A DNA stretch of 64,000 nt from an uncultured Clostridia bacterium. Its GTDB lineage: Bacteria > Bacillota > Clostridia > Peptostreptococcales > Anaerovoracaceae. The position numbers were made by a program, and so were the translations under genes. Below the pieces are notes generated by a model that ran no database searches, was not told where the DNA came from, and saw only the letters and a program-made list of their open reading frames with translations. The stretch is from the NCBI GenBank assembly GCA_934255135.1, contig CAKQMV010000004.1, forward strand, positions 62,001 through 126,000, in the 5' to 3' direction. Of the stretch, positions 41,692 to 50,645 are shown one piece after another. Within the stretch, counting starts at the first letter, position 1; the number at the start of each line of letters is the position of its first letter.

Positions 41692-42597
41692 ATGGTAGAA
41701 ATAGTTGGCGTTGGGTTTATGAAGGCCGGCAAGACATATTATTTTGACCCGGAAGGGGTGAAGTATGAGGCCGGTGATATGGTAATTGTCGAGACTGCAA
41801 GAGGAATGGAGCTTGGACATATTCTGATTGAGAACAGAGATGTTCCTGACGAAGACATCGTTGCTCCACTCAAGCCGATTACAAGAAGGGCTGAGGAAGC
41901 AGATTTTCAGAGATACAGAGAGAATCTTGCAAGACACGATGAGGCGATGGCTGTATGCAAGGAGAAGATTGAGAAGCACAATCTCGAGATGAAACTTATC
42001 GATGCGGAGTTTATGATTGATGGCTCGAAGCTCGTCTTCTACTTCTCAGCTGACGGAAGAATTGACTTCCGTAATCTCGCCAAGGATCTTGCTTCACATT
42101 TCAAGATCAGAATCGAGCTTAGACAGATCGGTGTTAGAGACGAGGCTAAGCTTCTTGGAGGAATCGGAATCTGCGGAAGACCGCTTTGCTGTAACAAGTG
42201 GCTTCACGACTTTCAGCCGGTTTCAATCAAGATGGCTAAGCAGCAGAATCTTTCACTCAATCCATCTAAGATTTCAGGCTCATGCGGAAGACTTATGTGC
42301 TGCCTGAACTTTGAGAACAGCACTTACAAGGAACTCCGTAAGGGAATGCCTAACGATAACGAGAGAATCGAGACTCCAGACGGTATTGCCAAGGTTGTAA
42401 GCGTGGATTACTTCAAGGGAATGATTCACACAAGATCCATCGAAAGAGATAAGGAAACAGGCGAGGAGATTTTCTCACCAGAGATTAAGACATACTTCAA
42501 GAATGAGATTAAGAGACATCGAGTTAACAGACCGGAAGAGCCTGAACAGCTCGATGAAGAGACTGCAAGACAGATTGAGGAGCTTACAAGAGATTAA
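41692..42597 (+). CDS. ricT: PSP1-domain protein RicT (YaaT)
   Basis: 301 residues. The PSP1 domain carries the Cys pattern GIGICGRPLCCNKWL and SGSCGRLMCCLNFE expected to coordinate Fe-S clusters. In B. subtilis RicT works with RicA and RicF in a complex that modulates RNase Y-dependent RNA processing, competence and sporulation. The tmk-holB-ricT-methyltransferase order is conserved in Firmicutes. AAGGGAGGCTAT is the ribosome-binding site. Confidence 0.93.
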   Translation: MVEIVGVGFMKAGKTYYFDPEGVKYEAGDMVIVETARGMELGHILIENRDVPDEDIVAPLKPITRRAEEADFQRYRENLARHDEAMAVCKEKIEKHNLEMKLIDAEFMIDGSKLVFYFSADGRIDFRNLAKDLASHFKIRIELRQIGVRDEAKLLGGIGICGRPLCCNKWLHDFQPVSIKMAKQQNLSLNPSKISGSCGRLMCCLNFENSTYKELRKGMPNDNERIETPDGIAKVVSVDYFKGMIHTRSIERDKETGEEIFSPEIKTYFKNEIKRHRVNRPEEPEQLDEETARQIEELTRD

Positions 42598-43352
42598 TGA
42601 TTGATCTTAAGACTGAAGACATTAAGATAGAGAAGACCGGCTTCGGAGATGTCGTGGTCCTGCAGAGGAAGAGCTTTGGCTACGGTGTGGATTCGGTTCT
42701 GCTCTCGGCATTTGCTGCTGGAGAGACTGGTGCACCCCCACTTCGCCAGAATGCCATGGTTTCCGATCTCGGTACTGGAAACGGCATCATTCCGTTCATA
42801 GTCGCCCACAAGGTTCCATCATCTCAGGTTACAGGCTTTGATGTAAGAGAGGATGCAATCGATAGAGCGAATCAGGGGTGTGAGATGAACGGTCTTACTG
42901 ACAGGGTCAGTTTTGTGAGAACGGATATCATGTCCGAAGATATGGCCGAGTATCGCGGCAGGTTTGATGTGGTTCTAAGCAACCCTCCATATTTCAGACG
43001 AAGCGGGGCGGTTAGATCGGAGCGTGATGACAGATACATCGCAAGACACGAGACGACGGCAGACCTCGGCGATTTTGTCCGTACAGCTGTGAAGCTACTT
43101 ATGCCAAAAGGATCTTTATATATGGTTCACAGACCCGACAGGCTGAGTGATATAATTTATGAAATGAGATCTGCCGGAATTGAACCGAAGACACTTCAGA
43201 TGGTTGTCCCAAGGAAGGGCGCGGCTCCGAATATTATGCTTATTCACGGTGTGAAGGGTGCGGGCTCTGAGCTTAAGGTTCTGCCTGAGATTACGGTTCA
43301 CACATCGGATAATGGTTATACAGAAGAGATTCTAAGACTCTATGAGAGATAA
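42597..43352 (+). CDS. tRNA1(Val) (adenine-N6) methyltransferase-like protein
   Basis: 251 residues with a Rossmann SAM-binding domain: VSDLGTGNGIIPFIVAH (motif I), VTGFDVREDAIDRA and the catalytic NPPY (VVLSNPPYFRRSGA), matching the YfiC/TrmN6 family that methylates N6 of adenine. Start overlaps the ricT stop (TTAATGA). It acts on tRNA in relatives; the exact target here is inferred. Confidence 0.88.
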   Translation: MIDLKTEDIKIEKTGFGDVVVLQRKSFGYGVDSVLLSAFAAGETGAPPLRQNAMVSDLGTGNGIIPFIVAHKVPSSQVTGFDVREDAIDRANQGCEMNGLTDRVSFVRTDIMSEDMAEYRGRFDVVLSNPPYFRRSGAVRSERDDRYIARHETTADLGDFVRTAVKLLMPKGSLYMVHRPDRLSDIIYEMRSAGIEPKTLQMVVPRKGAAPNIMLIHGVKGAGSELKVLPEITVHTSDNGYTEEILRLYER

Positions 43353-43367
43353 ACAGGAGATTGAATT

Positions 43368-43640
43368 ATGAATATTACAATTAACTTTGATAATGCGCTC
43401 CTAGGGCTTTTGTTCATTGCGCTGATTGTGCTGGTTGTTTTTCTTATTATTCTGACAGCGAAGCTTATCGGTACAGTTAATAGAGCGAACGCTACTCTTG
43501 ATGAGACATCAGAGCTTATCAACACTGCAGGCAGAGAGGTCAGCAGTCTTGCGAGCACTGTTTCAAGCATTGCAAGTCCTAAGAAACTTGCACACAAGGG
43601 AGCAATGGCTGTTGCATCAAAGGCAATCAGAAAGAGATAG
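43368..43640 (+). CDS. Small DUF948-like membrane protein
   Basis: 90 residues: an N-terminal membrane helix (LLGLLFIALIVLVVFLIILTAKLI, about 12-36) then an amphipathic helical stretch (ANATLDETSELINTAGREVSSLASTVSSIA) and a basic C-terminus. The layout is that of DUF948/YtxG-type general stress proteins. A paralogue follows directly, sharing the same plan. Function unknown. Confidence 0.75.
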   Translation: MNITINFDNALLGLLFIALIVLVVFLIILTAKLIGTVNRANATLDETSELINTAGREVSSLASTVSSIASPKKLAHKGAMAVASKAIRKR

Positions 43641-43664
43641 ATATAGAAGACCGGAGGATTTGTG

Positions 43665-43982
43665 ATGAGCATTAATTTATCATTTAATCAGGTTCTTGCC
43701 GTTATTCTGGTGGGAATGCTGCTGGTGCTTCTGATTACGATTATTGTGCTGACTTCTAAGACCTTGAAGACAGTTAAGAAATTCGATGGACTTGCGGATG
43801 CTTCATACAGTGTCGTAGATTCCGTAAATGGCGCAGTTGATAATACTGTGAACGGAATCGTGTCGAGTGTGTCGAACATATCGGTGAATACAGCGAAGCT
43901 TAACGCTGTAGCGGCAGCGATTATAGTGATAGAAGTTGACAGAAAGATCAGAAGAATAAAGAAGAAATTAAAGAAGAAATAG
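43665..43982 (+). CDS. Small DUF948-like membrane protein, paralogue of the preceding gene
   Basis: 105 residues from ATG 43665 (GGAGGATTTGTG upstream). One N-terminal helix (VLAVILVGMLLVLLITIIVLTS) followed by an amphipathic region with SVNGAVDNTVNGIVSSVSNIS and a Lys/Arg-rich tail (RKIRRIKKKLKKK). Same architecture and similar length as the gene at 43368; probably a tandem duplication or an interacting pair. Confidence 0.75.
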   Translation: MSINLSFNQVLAVILVGMLLVLLITIIVLTSKTLKTVKKFDGLADASYSVVDSVNGAVDNTVNGIVSSVSNISVNTAKLNAVAAAIIVIEVDRKIRRIKKKLKKK

Positions 43983-43994
43983 GGAGATAGTCAA

Positions 43995-45263
43995 ATGGCG
44001 AAGATTCTTGTCAATAATAATGGACCGCTTCACGGTGAGGTGGAAATCAGTGGAGCAAAGAATGCGGTACTTCCGCTTCTCGCTGCTACTCTTCTAACTG
44101 AGAATGAGTGTGCTATCGAGGGTGTTCCTGCTCTTGCTGACGTTCAGGTAATGAAGAAGATGCTTGCTAACTATGGTGCAAAGGTTGATGATTCAGAGCC
44201 TGGTTTTGTAAAGGTTTGTGCTGATACAATCACAACTGTTGAGGGAGACCCTGCACTTGTTCAAGAGATGAGAGCATCAACTGTTGCAATGGGACCACTT
44301 CTTGCAAGATGTAAGAAGTGCATAATGCCTATGCCAGGTGGATGTACAATTGGTAAGAGACCAATCGACCTTCATCTTAAGGGCTTTAAGGCTCTTGGTG
44401 CAACAGTAATCGAGGAAGAGGACAAAGTAATCATCGATGCGCCTAACGGACTGAAGGGTGATGCAATCTACCTCGACTTCCCAAGTGTTGGTGCAACTGA
44501 GAATATCCTTATGGCCGCTGTACTTGCTGAGGGTGTAACAATCATCGAGAACGCAGCGAAGGAGCCAGAAATCATCGATCTTGCTAACCTTCTTAATAAG
44601 ATGGGAGCTAAGATCAAGAGCGCTGGTACTGATATGATTCGTATCGAGGGTGTTGAGAAGCTTTCTGGTGCGATTCATGAGGTAATTCCTGACAGAATTG
44701 AGACTGGAACATTCATGCTTGCGGCTGCAATCACAAGAGGTAATGTACTTGTTAAGAATGCAATTCCTGGTCACGTTAGACCTATCATCGCAAAGCTTAA
44801 GGAATGTGGTGTTAAGGTTGAGGTTCAGGATGAGGGTATTTATGTAGATGCAAGAGAGGGCGAGCTTGTTGCAACTGATATTAAGACTCTTCCTTACCCA
44901 GGATTCCCTACAGATATTCAGTCACCATTTATGGCATTTCTGACAACTGTAAAGGGCAAGAGCACCGTAAGAGAGACTGTATTTGAGAACAGATTCATGC
45001 ATGTTGTTGAGCTTAACCGTATGGGAGCTGATATTGAAACAGAGAGCAGCAGAGAAGCTGTTATCAATGGTGGCAAGCCTCTTCACGGAGCGAAGGTTCG
45101 TGCAACTGACCTTAGAGCAGGTGCTGCAATGGTTCTTGCGGGACTTGTTGCTTCGGGAACAACTGAGGTCAGTGAGATTTACCATATCGAGAGAGGATAT
45201 GAGAATTTCGTAAGCAAGTTTAAATCTATCGGTGCAGATCTTATGAAGGTTAATGAGGATTAG
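43995..45263 (+). CDS. murA: UDP-N-acetylglucosamine 1-carboxyvinyltransferase
   Basis: 422 residues. Lys22-Asn23 of GAKNAVLPLLAA and the active-site Cys117 in MPGGCTIGKRPIDLHLKG (the fosfomycin target cysteine) are present. It catalyses the first committed peptidoglycan step, transferring enolpyruvate to UDP-GlcNAc, and so uses the product of the glmS-glmM pathway at 28-31 kb. AGGGAGATAGTCAA precedes the ATG. Confidence 0.97.
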   Translation: MAKILVNNNGPLHGEVEISGAKNAVLPLLAATLLTENECAIEGVPALADVQVMKKMLANYGAKVDDSEPGFVKVCADTITTVEGDPALVQEMRASTVAMGPLLARCKKCIMPMPGGCTIGKRPIDLHLKGFKALGATVIEEEDKVIIDAPNGLKGDAIYLDFPSVGATENILMAAVLAEGVTIIENAAKEPEIIDLANLLNKMGAKIKSAGTDMIRIEGVEKLSGAIHEVIPDRIETGTFMLAAAITRGNVLVKNAIPGHVRPIIAKLKECGVKVEVQDEGIYVDAREGELVATDIKTLPYPGFPTDIQSPFMAFLTTVKGKSTVRETVFENRFMHVVELNRMGADIETESSREAVINGGKPLHGAKVRATDLRAGAAMVLAGLVASGTTEVSEIYHIERGYENFVSKFKSIGADLMKVNED

Positions 45264-45265
45264 TG

Positions 45266-47245
45266 ATGAACAGAGAGAAGTATCTAAATCTGCTCGCGCA
45301 GCAGTACCCGAACCACAGAAAGGTTAAGACCGAGATTGTCAATCTGAAGGCGATTCAGGCACTTCCTAAAGGATCAGAGTTTTTCCTGTCAGACATTCAC
45401 GGAGAGTTTGATGCTTTCGAGTATTTTGTTCGAAGCGGCTCTGGAATAATCAGAGAGAAGATTGATGTAGCTTTTGGCGACACGCTGACAGAGGAAGAGA
45501 GATACAGCCTCGCTTCACTTATTTATGATCCGGACGCAGAGCTTGCAAGAAGAAAGAAGTCTGAGGATGACTATATTGCATGGTCAAGAACTGCTATCAG
45601 CAGACTGATTGTTATTGCGAGAGTTGCCGCCAACAAGTATACAAGATCTAAGGTTCGTAAGATTCTCCCTGATAACACAGGTTATATTATGGATGAGCTT
45701 ATGTATGCAGATGATGTTGAAGAGCGTGAGCAGTATTATCAGGAAATCATCGACTCTGTTGTCGAATACAAGTCAACTGACACTCTTATAAGAGAGTTTA
45801 CTGATGTAATCAGCGAATGCACGGTAGATCATCTTCATATAATCGGAGACCTTTTTGACAGAGGCCCTAAGTCACATGAGATTCTTGATTATCTCATGAC
45901 TAAGAGAGATATCGATATTCAGTGGGGTAACCATGATATTCTGTGGATGGGTGCAGCATGCGGTAACAGAGCGTGCATCGCTAACATGATCAGAATCAAT
46001 GTAAGATACAACAATTTCGATATGCTCGAGTACGGCTATGGTTTCAATCTGAGACCTCTTGCAACTATGGCAGAGCAGATTTACGGTGATGATCCATGCG
46101 AATTTTTCCAGCCTAATACTCTTGATAAGAACAGATTCGACCCTATTCCTGAGGAGCTTGCTGCGAAGATGCACAAGATGATTGCAATATGTCAGTTCAA
46201 GTGTGAAGGACAGGAGATTCTGAAGCATCCTGAGTATCATCTTGATAATAGAAATCTTATCGACAAGATTGATTTCGAGAACGGCACAGTAAATATTGCA
46301 GGCATTGATTATCCAATGAGGGATATTAATCTTCCTACAATTGATCCTGATGATCCGTTCACACTGACTCCTGAAGAGGAGGAGGTTATGGTTGCGCTTG
46401 AGGCTTCAATCATCAAGTCTGAGAAGCTTCAGACTCATGTTAGATTCCTGTTCAGCCACGGCGCAATGTACAAGGTTTATAATGGTAACGTTTTCTATCA
46501 TGGAAGCATTCCTTTCAATGAGGATGGCAGCTTCAAGGCTGTTGAGATTGACGGCGATATGCACAAGGGCGCAGATATTTTCCGCAAGTACGATGAGGTC
46601 GTAAGAAGCATTTATTTCGACAATCCTGAGGGTGAGAAGAGAGCTGATGCTGCGGCGCTTATATGGTACCTGTGGCTCGGTCCTGATTCACCACTCTTTG
46701 GTAAGGATCAGATGACTACTTTTGAGAGACTTTTCATTGCGGACAAGGCTACTCACAAGGAACATACAGTTCCGTATTACAAGCTTATCAACCGAGAGGA
46801 TATCTGCGAGAAGATTCTCGAAGATTTCGGTCTCGATTCAGATAAGGGCAAGATTCTGAATGGCCATGTACCTGTAAAGATCAAGGATGGAGAATCACCA
46901 ATCAAGGGTAACGGCAAGCTGTTTGTTATTGATGGTGGTATTTCGAAGGCTTATCACAAGACAACAGGAATTGCAGGCTATACATTTATCTTTACATCGG
47001 GTAGAATGGTTCTAGCCGAACATCATGCTTATGAGCAGATTGATGAGGATGGCAATCAGACATTCCACAAGCCTGTTATGCATGAGGTAGAGAACTTTGA
47101 GGATAAGAGAATCAGAGTTCGAGACACCGATCAGGGCAAGATAATTGAGCAACAGATTTCAGATCTTAATGAGCTTTACAAGGAGATGGTCAACGGAACC
47201 ATCAAGGAGGTTTATCCGCCTAAGGGCAAGTATTATTCTAAATAG
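45266..47245 (+). CDS. fbp: Class 3 fructose-1,6-bisphosphatase
   Basis: About 659 residues, the size of the Firmicute class 3 enzyme. Metallophosphatase motifs: FFLSDIHGEFDAF, IIGDLFDRGP, IQWGNHDILWMGAA and FLFSHGAMYKVYNG, plus GHVPVKIKDGESPIKGNGKLFVIDGG near the C-terminus. Gluconeogenic enzyme, sensible in an amino-acid fermenter. ATG 45266 is preferred over GTG 45263, which overlaps the murA stop. Confidence 0.96.
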   Translation: MNREKYLNLLAQQYPNHRKVKTEIVNLKAIQALPKGSEFFLSDIHGEFDAFEYFVRSGSGIIREKIDVAFGDTLTEEERYSLASLIYDPDAELARRKKSEDDYIAWSRTAISRLIVIARVAANKYTRSKVRKILPDNTGYIMDELMYADDVEEREQYYQEIIDSVVEYKSTDTLIREFTDVISECTVDHLHIIGDLFDRGPKSHEILDYLMTKRDIDIQWGNHDILWMGAACGNRACIANMIRINVRYNNFDMLEYGYGFNLRPLATMAEQIYGDDPCEFFQPNTLDKNRFDPIPEELAAKMHKMIAICQFKCEGQEILKHPEYHLDNRNLIDKIDFENGTVNIAGIDYPMRDINLPTIDPDDPFTLTPEEEEVMVALEASIIKSEKLQTHVRFLFSHGAMYKVYNGNVFYHGSIPFNEDGSFKAVEIDGDMHKGADIFRKYDEVVRSIYFDNPEGEKRADAAALIWYLWLGPDSPLFGKDQMTTFERLFIADKATHKEHTVPYYKLINREDICEKILEDFGLDSDKGKILNGHVPVKIKDGESPIKGNGKLFVIDGGISKAYHKTTGIAGYTFIFTSGRMVLAEHHAYEQIDEDGNQTFHKPVMHEVENFEDKRIRVRDTDQGKIIEQQISDLNELYKEMVNGTIKEVYPPKGKYYSK

Positions 47246-47260
47246 GAGGGCGATAACAGA

Positions 47261-47347
47261 ATGGAGAAACTACTAGGAGCTGTTCTTTTCGGCATGTGCA
47301 TCTGGTACCTGCTGATTGTATTTAAGAACAACAGACACAAGCTATAA
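47261..47347 (+). CDS. 28-residue membrane microprotein
   Basis: Encodes MEKLLGAVLFGMCIWYLLIV followed by a basic tail FKNNRHKL. It is a single hydrophobic helix with positive C-terminal residues, preceded by AGGAGGGCGATAACAGA. It sits 15 bases after fbp and before a terminator, so it is the last gene of the operon. Unknown function. Confidence 0.6.
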   Translation: MEKLLGAVLFGMCIWYLLIVFKNNRHKL

Positions 47348-47362
47348 TCTGCAGAAGACTCA

Positions 47363-47395
47363 AATGCCGGCCGCGCAAGCGTGCCGGTATTTTTT
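47363..47395 (+). terminator. Terminator after fbp and microprotein
   Basis: ATGCCGGC/GCCGGTAT stem with a CGCGCAAGCGT loop region, followed by TTTTTT. Confidence 0.85.
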
Positions 47396-47419
47396 AGGTC
47401 AGAATATTTATGATATGAT

Positions 47420-47453
47420 AAAAGCTCCAGTATCTTGCGATACTGGAGCTTTA
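47420..47453 (-). terminator. Terminator of tRNA-Arg
   Basis: A 14-bp stem (AAAGCTCCAGTATC/GATACTGGAGCTTT) immediately after the tRNA on the minus strand, followed by TTTATC. Confidence 0.8.
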
Positions 47454-47454
47454 C

Positions 47455-47531
47455 TGGTGTACCCGCAGGGGCTCGAACCCCGAACCTTCTGATTCGTAGT
47501 CAGACACTCTATCCAATTGAGCTACGGGTAC
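47455..47531 (-). tRNA. tRNA-Arg (ACG)
   Basis: A 77-base tRNA including an encoded CCA. The acceptor stem is GTACCCG/CGGGTAC with discriminator A. The D arm is AGCTCAATTGGATAGAG, the anticodon stem TCTGA/TCAGA with loop CTACGAA (anticodon ACG, read as inosine), and the T arm GGGGTTCGAACCCC. Confidence 0.97.
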
Positions 47532-47635
47532 ATAAATATTAAAAACATCTTGATTATTATATGCTACAATCGGCAAAATGTCAATAGCATCTGCATATAT
47601 ATAATAAGAAGATAAATGAACGATAGAATAAAGAA

Positions 47636-47659
47636 AAGCTCCGGGCTGAGCCGGAGCTT
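47636..47659 (-). terminator. Terminator of proline racemase gene
   Basis: AAGCTCCGG/CCGGAGCTT stem with a six-base loop; on the minus strand followed by TTCTTTATT. Confidence 0.8.
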
Positions 47660-47688
47660 AAATCTTACTTAACTAAATGTCTAGACGA

Positions 47689-48753
47689 TTAGATTGAGAA
47701 TCCCTTAGTCATCTTGTCATCATCATCCATGAACCACTTAGCCTCTCCGCAGAGGTAAGCAGCACCAGTAACCTGTGGGATAATAGCATCGAACTCACCA
47801 ACCTTAGCTGTGTCAGCGATAGTTCCGATGAACTTAGTTCCGATGAATGACTCGTATACGAACTTCTCGCCTACGCCAAGCTCACCGTGCTTGTAGAGGT
47901 ATGACATCTTAGCTGATGTACCAGTTCCACAAGGTGATCTGTCAAGCTGTGGGTTAGCGAAGTCTCCGAAGACAACGAGGTTTCTAAGAGCAAACTTAGC
48001 ATCTGGGCAGTATGCCTTAGCATCGAGGTCAGTTGTGCAGTAGTTCTCGACAAGGTCAACTGAAGTGATGTCTAGCTCTGGGTGCTGAATCTCAAACTTC
48101 TCATTGATCTCCTTAAGAGCAAAGCTTGACCACTCTGTGAGGAACTTTGAAGTCTCTGGGCTTACCTTGATTCCGAAGTTCTTCTCTGTATCTACGAGAG
48201 CGAAGAATGATCCACCGAAGCAGATGTCGAATACAACCTTCTTGCCCTGATACTCGAGCTCGCAGTTCTCCTTGTATACGAATGCAGGAACGTTAGTAAG
48301 AGTTACGCCAGTAACCTTGCCGTCCTTGCAGTCAGCAACTGTTCTTACGATTCCAGCAGGTGCCTCAAGAACTACCTCAGTCTGTGGCTCCTTCATCTCC
48401 ATGAGTCCACCCTCGAGGATAGCTGTTACAGTACCGATTGTGCAGTGTCCACACATGTTGAGGTATCCACCACCATCAAGGAAGAATACTCCGAAATCAG
48501 CTTCCTTGTTAACTGGCTCACAGATGAATGAACCGAACATGTCGTGGTGTCCTCTAGGCTCGAACATAAGCATTGTTCTGAGGTAATCATAGTGCTTCTC
48601 GAGGTAATGCTTCTTCTCGATCATAGTGTTGCCAGGAACATCTGGGCAGTCAAGGCATACTCTGCAGTACTCACCCTCTGTGTGTGCCTCGATTGTTCTT
48701 AGAACTTCGTGGTTGTAGTTGTTGTAATTAATCTTTGCTTCATATTTAGCCAT
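47689..48753 (-). CDS. prdF: Proline racemase
   Basis: 354 residues. The two catalytic cysteines are Cys101 in NMCGHCTIGTV and Cys275 in DRSPCGTGTSA; the N-terminus RTIEAHTEGE is the family start. Interconverts L- and D-proline so that the D-form can be reduced by PrdA/PrdB. It is transcribed away from prdC across a 418-base divergent spacer and is terminated separately, unlike the racemase position inside the cluster in some species. AGGAGGATTATAAT is the ribosome-binding site. Confidence 0.95.
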   Translation of the reverse strand: MAKYEAKINYNNYNHEVLRTIEAHTEGEYCRVCLDCPDVPGNTMIEKKHYLEKHYDYLRTMLMFEPRGHHDMFGSFICEPVNKEADFGVFFLDGGGYLNMCGHCTIGTVTAILEGGLMEMKEPQTEVVLEAPAGIVRTVADCKDGKVTGVTLTNVPAFVYKENCELEYQGKKVVFDICFGGSFFALVDTEKNFGIKVSPETSKFLTEWSSFALKEINEKFEIQHPELDITSVDLVENYCTTDLDAKAYCPDAKFALRNLVVFGDFANPQLDRSPCGTGTSAKMSYLYKHGELGVGEKFVYESFIGTKFIGTIADTAKVGEFDAIIPQVTGAAYLCGEAKWFMDDDDKMTKGFSI

Positions 48754-49171
48754 TATTATAATCCTCCTAAGTAATAATAACCAATTTCATGTAGGCATCC
48801 CCCGCGAATGCCTCTGATAACTGAAATATACTCCACCCTGATAGTTAATGTCAATGGAAAAGAATTATCCGGAATGCATAAAAATAAAACAGACAAAGCC
48901 CGTAATGACGGGCTTTTTGCACGTATATATAGGAAAAGAATCTTTGAATGTCCATTAAAAAAGTCAAAAAATTAACAAAAACTTAATTCTATTTAATCTT
49001 GAATAAGAAACTATAAAGATAACTGATAAGAAATTAACGATTTATTGTTGAATTAAATACGAGCAAGTGTTAACATAGGAATGCAAAGGGGACTTAGTGT
49101 GCCCACGATCCGTATGCAACGGATTGGGTTATTTAAACAATTTTACTTTATAATTATAAGGAGAATGTGTC
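48754..49171. promoter_or_regulatory. Divergent prdF-prdC control region
   Basis: 418 bases holding both promoters. A hairpin AAAGCCCGT/ACGGGCTTT followed by TTGC (48895-48922) looks like a terminator although no gene ends there, so it may be a leader attenuator or insulator. Further elements are ATCCGT/ACGGAT (about 49109-49126) in the prdC leader and a GTGTTAACA palindrome near 49067. No sigma-54-type -24/-12 site was noticed. Confidence 0.5.
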
Positions 49172-50515
49172 ATGGATAAGATTCAGATGCTACTTAAGCA
49201 GCATGTAGGCGCACCTTGCGCACCTGTTGTTAAGGTAGGAGATAAGGTTAAGAAGGGTACTCTTATCGCAGAGCCAACTGGACTTGGTGCTAACATCTTC
49301 GCTTCTGTATACGGAACAGTTGAGGAGATCACTGAGGACAGAATCATCATCAATCCTGATGAGGAGCAGAGCGATGAGTACGTTAAGATCGAGAAGGGAA
49401 CTCCACTCGAGATGATTAAGGCTGCAGGTGTTGTTGGTATGGGAGGCGCAGGATTCCCTACAGCAGTTAAGATTGATGCTCACCTTGATCACGGATACAT
49501 CCTTGTTAACGCAGCAGAGTGCGAGCCAGGACTTGAGCACAACATTCAGCAGATCATGGAGACTCCAGAGAAGCTGATCGCTGGTCTTAAGTATGTAATG
49601 GAAATCGCTGGAGCTGACAAGGCAATCATCGCTATTAAGAAGAAGCATCGTGAAGCTATCGAGCTTCTCGACAAGATGCTCAAGGATGAGCCAGCAATCG
49701 AAAGACACCTTCTCCCAGATATATATCCAATGGGTGAGGAGAGAGCAGTCGTAAGAGAGTGCCTCGGAATCGAGCTCGAGCCATCACAGCTTCCATCAGC
49801 AGCAAACGCAGTTGTAATCAACTCAGAGACAGTTTGCAGATGTGCTGAGGCAGTTGATGAGCAGAAGCCATCATTCCTTAAGAACCTCACTGTTAGAGGA
49901 CAGATTAAGGGCGGACATGCTGCACACGTATTCATGGACGTACCTGTAGGAACAAGTGTAAGAGACCTCATCGAGAGAGCTGGTGGTCTTGAGGAGCAGT
50001 ACGGCGAGATCGTTATGGGTGGTGCTTTCACTGGTAGAGCAACAACTCTTGACGCTCCAATCTGCAAGAACACAGGAGCTATCCTTGTATCAATGCCATT
50101 TATGGATCTCAAGGGCGCTAAGATGGGTATCCTCGTATGTGCTTGCGGTGGTAACCTCGAGAGAATGGAGGATCTCTGCAAGAAGTACAACGCTACTGAG
50201 ACTTGCGTATGCTATTGTAAGCAGGCTCAGGAGCAGAAGAATGGAACTCGTAAGTGCGAGCGTCCTGGTAACTGCCCTGGACAGGTTAAGAACAACATGG
50301 ACTTCAAGAAGGCTGGTTGTGAGTATATCATTATCGGTAACTGCTCAGACTGTTCAAACACAGTAATGGCTTCAGGTCCTAAGATGGGTCTTAAGGTTCT
50401 TCACCAGACTGACCACGTTTGCAGAGCCGTAGACCACGCACTTTACAGAACACTTAGAGTATCTAAGGCTGTAGATCAGGATCTTAACGTTGTAGACAAC
50501 GCTGAGAACAACTAA
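49172..50515 (+). CDS. prdC: Proline reductase-associated electron-transfer protein PrdC
   Basis: 447 residues, RnfC-like. An N-terminal barrel-sandwich (GAPCAPVVKVGDKVKKGTLIAEPTG) is followed by an NADH/FMN-type domain (GVVGMGGAGFPTAVKI, VNAAECEPGLEHNIQQIME), a SLBB-like region and a Cys-rich C-terminus (CACGGNLERMEDLC, CVCYCKQAQ, CERPGNCPGQ, NCSDCSNTV) suited to Fe-S clusters. It passes electrons to proline reductase and is thought to link it to the Rnf complex. No in-frame UGA is present, so all these positions are cysteine. AAGGAGAATGTGTC precedes the ATG. Confidence 0.93.
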   Translation: MDKIQMLLKQHVGAPCAPVVKVGDKVKKGTLIAEPTGLGANIFASVYGTVEEITEDRIIINPDEEQSDEYVKIEKGTPLEMIKAAGVVGMGGAGFPTAVKIDAHLDHGYILVNAAECEPGLEHNIQQIMETPEKLIAGLKYVMEIAGADKAIIAIKKKHREAIELLDKMLKDEPAIERHLLPDIYPMGEERAVVRECLGIELEPSQLPSAANAVVINSETVCRCAEAVDEQKPSFLKNLTVRGQIKGGHAAHVFMDVPVGTSVRDLIERAGGLEEQYGEIVMGGAFTGRATTLDAPICKNTGAILVSMPFMDLKGAKMGILVCACGGNLERMEDLCKKYNATETCVCYCKQAQEQKNGTRKCERPGNCPGQVKNNMDFKKAGCEYIIIGNCSDCSNTVMASGPKMGLKVLHQTDHVCRAVDHALYRTLRVSKAVDQDLNVVDNAENN

Positions 50516-50645
50516 TTAACGGTGTTAACTCGAGATGCCTTGTGTAACCCCGATTTGCAGGGCATCCCGAGAGGTTAATACAATTATATTTTGCGCTAAC
50601 GCGCAGCTATCTAAAGAAAACTATATTTTAAGGAGGAAGATCGAT
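50516..50645 (+). promoter_or_regulatory. prdC-prdA spacer with hairpins
   Basis: An 11-bp imperfect stem CTCGAGATGCC/GGCATCCCGAG (50529-50572) and a TGCGC/GCGCA hairpin (about 50593-50606) lie in the spacer. They may be processing or differential-expression signals between prdC and prdA. Confidence 0.4.

Noticed and set aside
50535..50645. N-terminal extension of PrdA
   Set aside because: The extension lies in the hairpin-containing spacer; ATG 50646 has a strong ribosome-binding site and the expected N-terminus.
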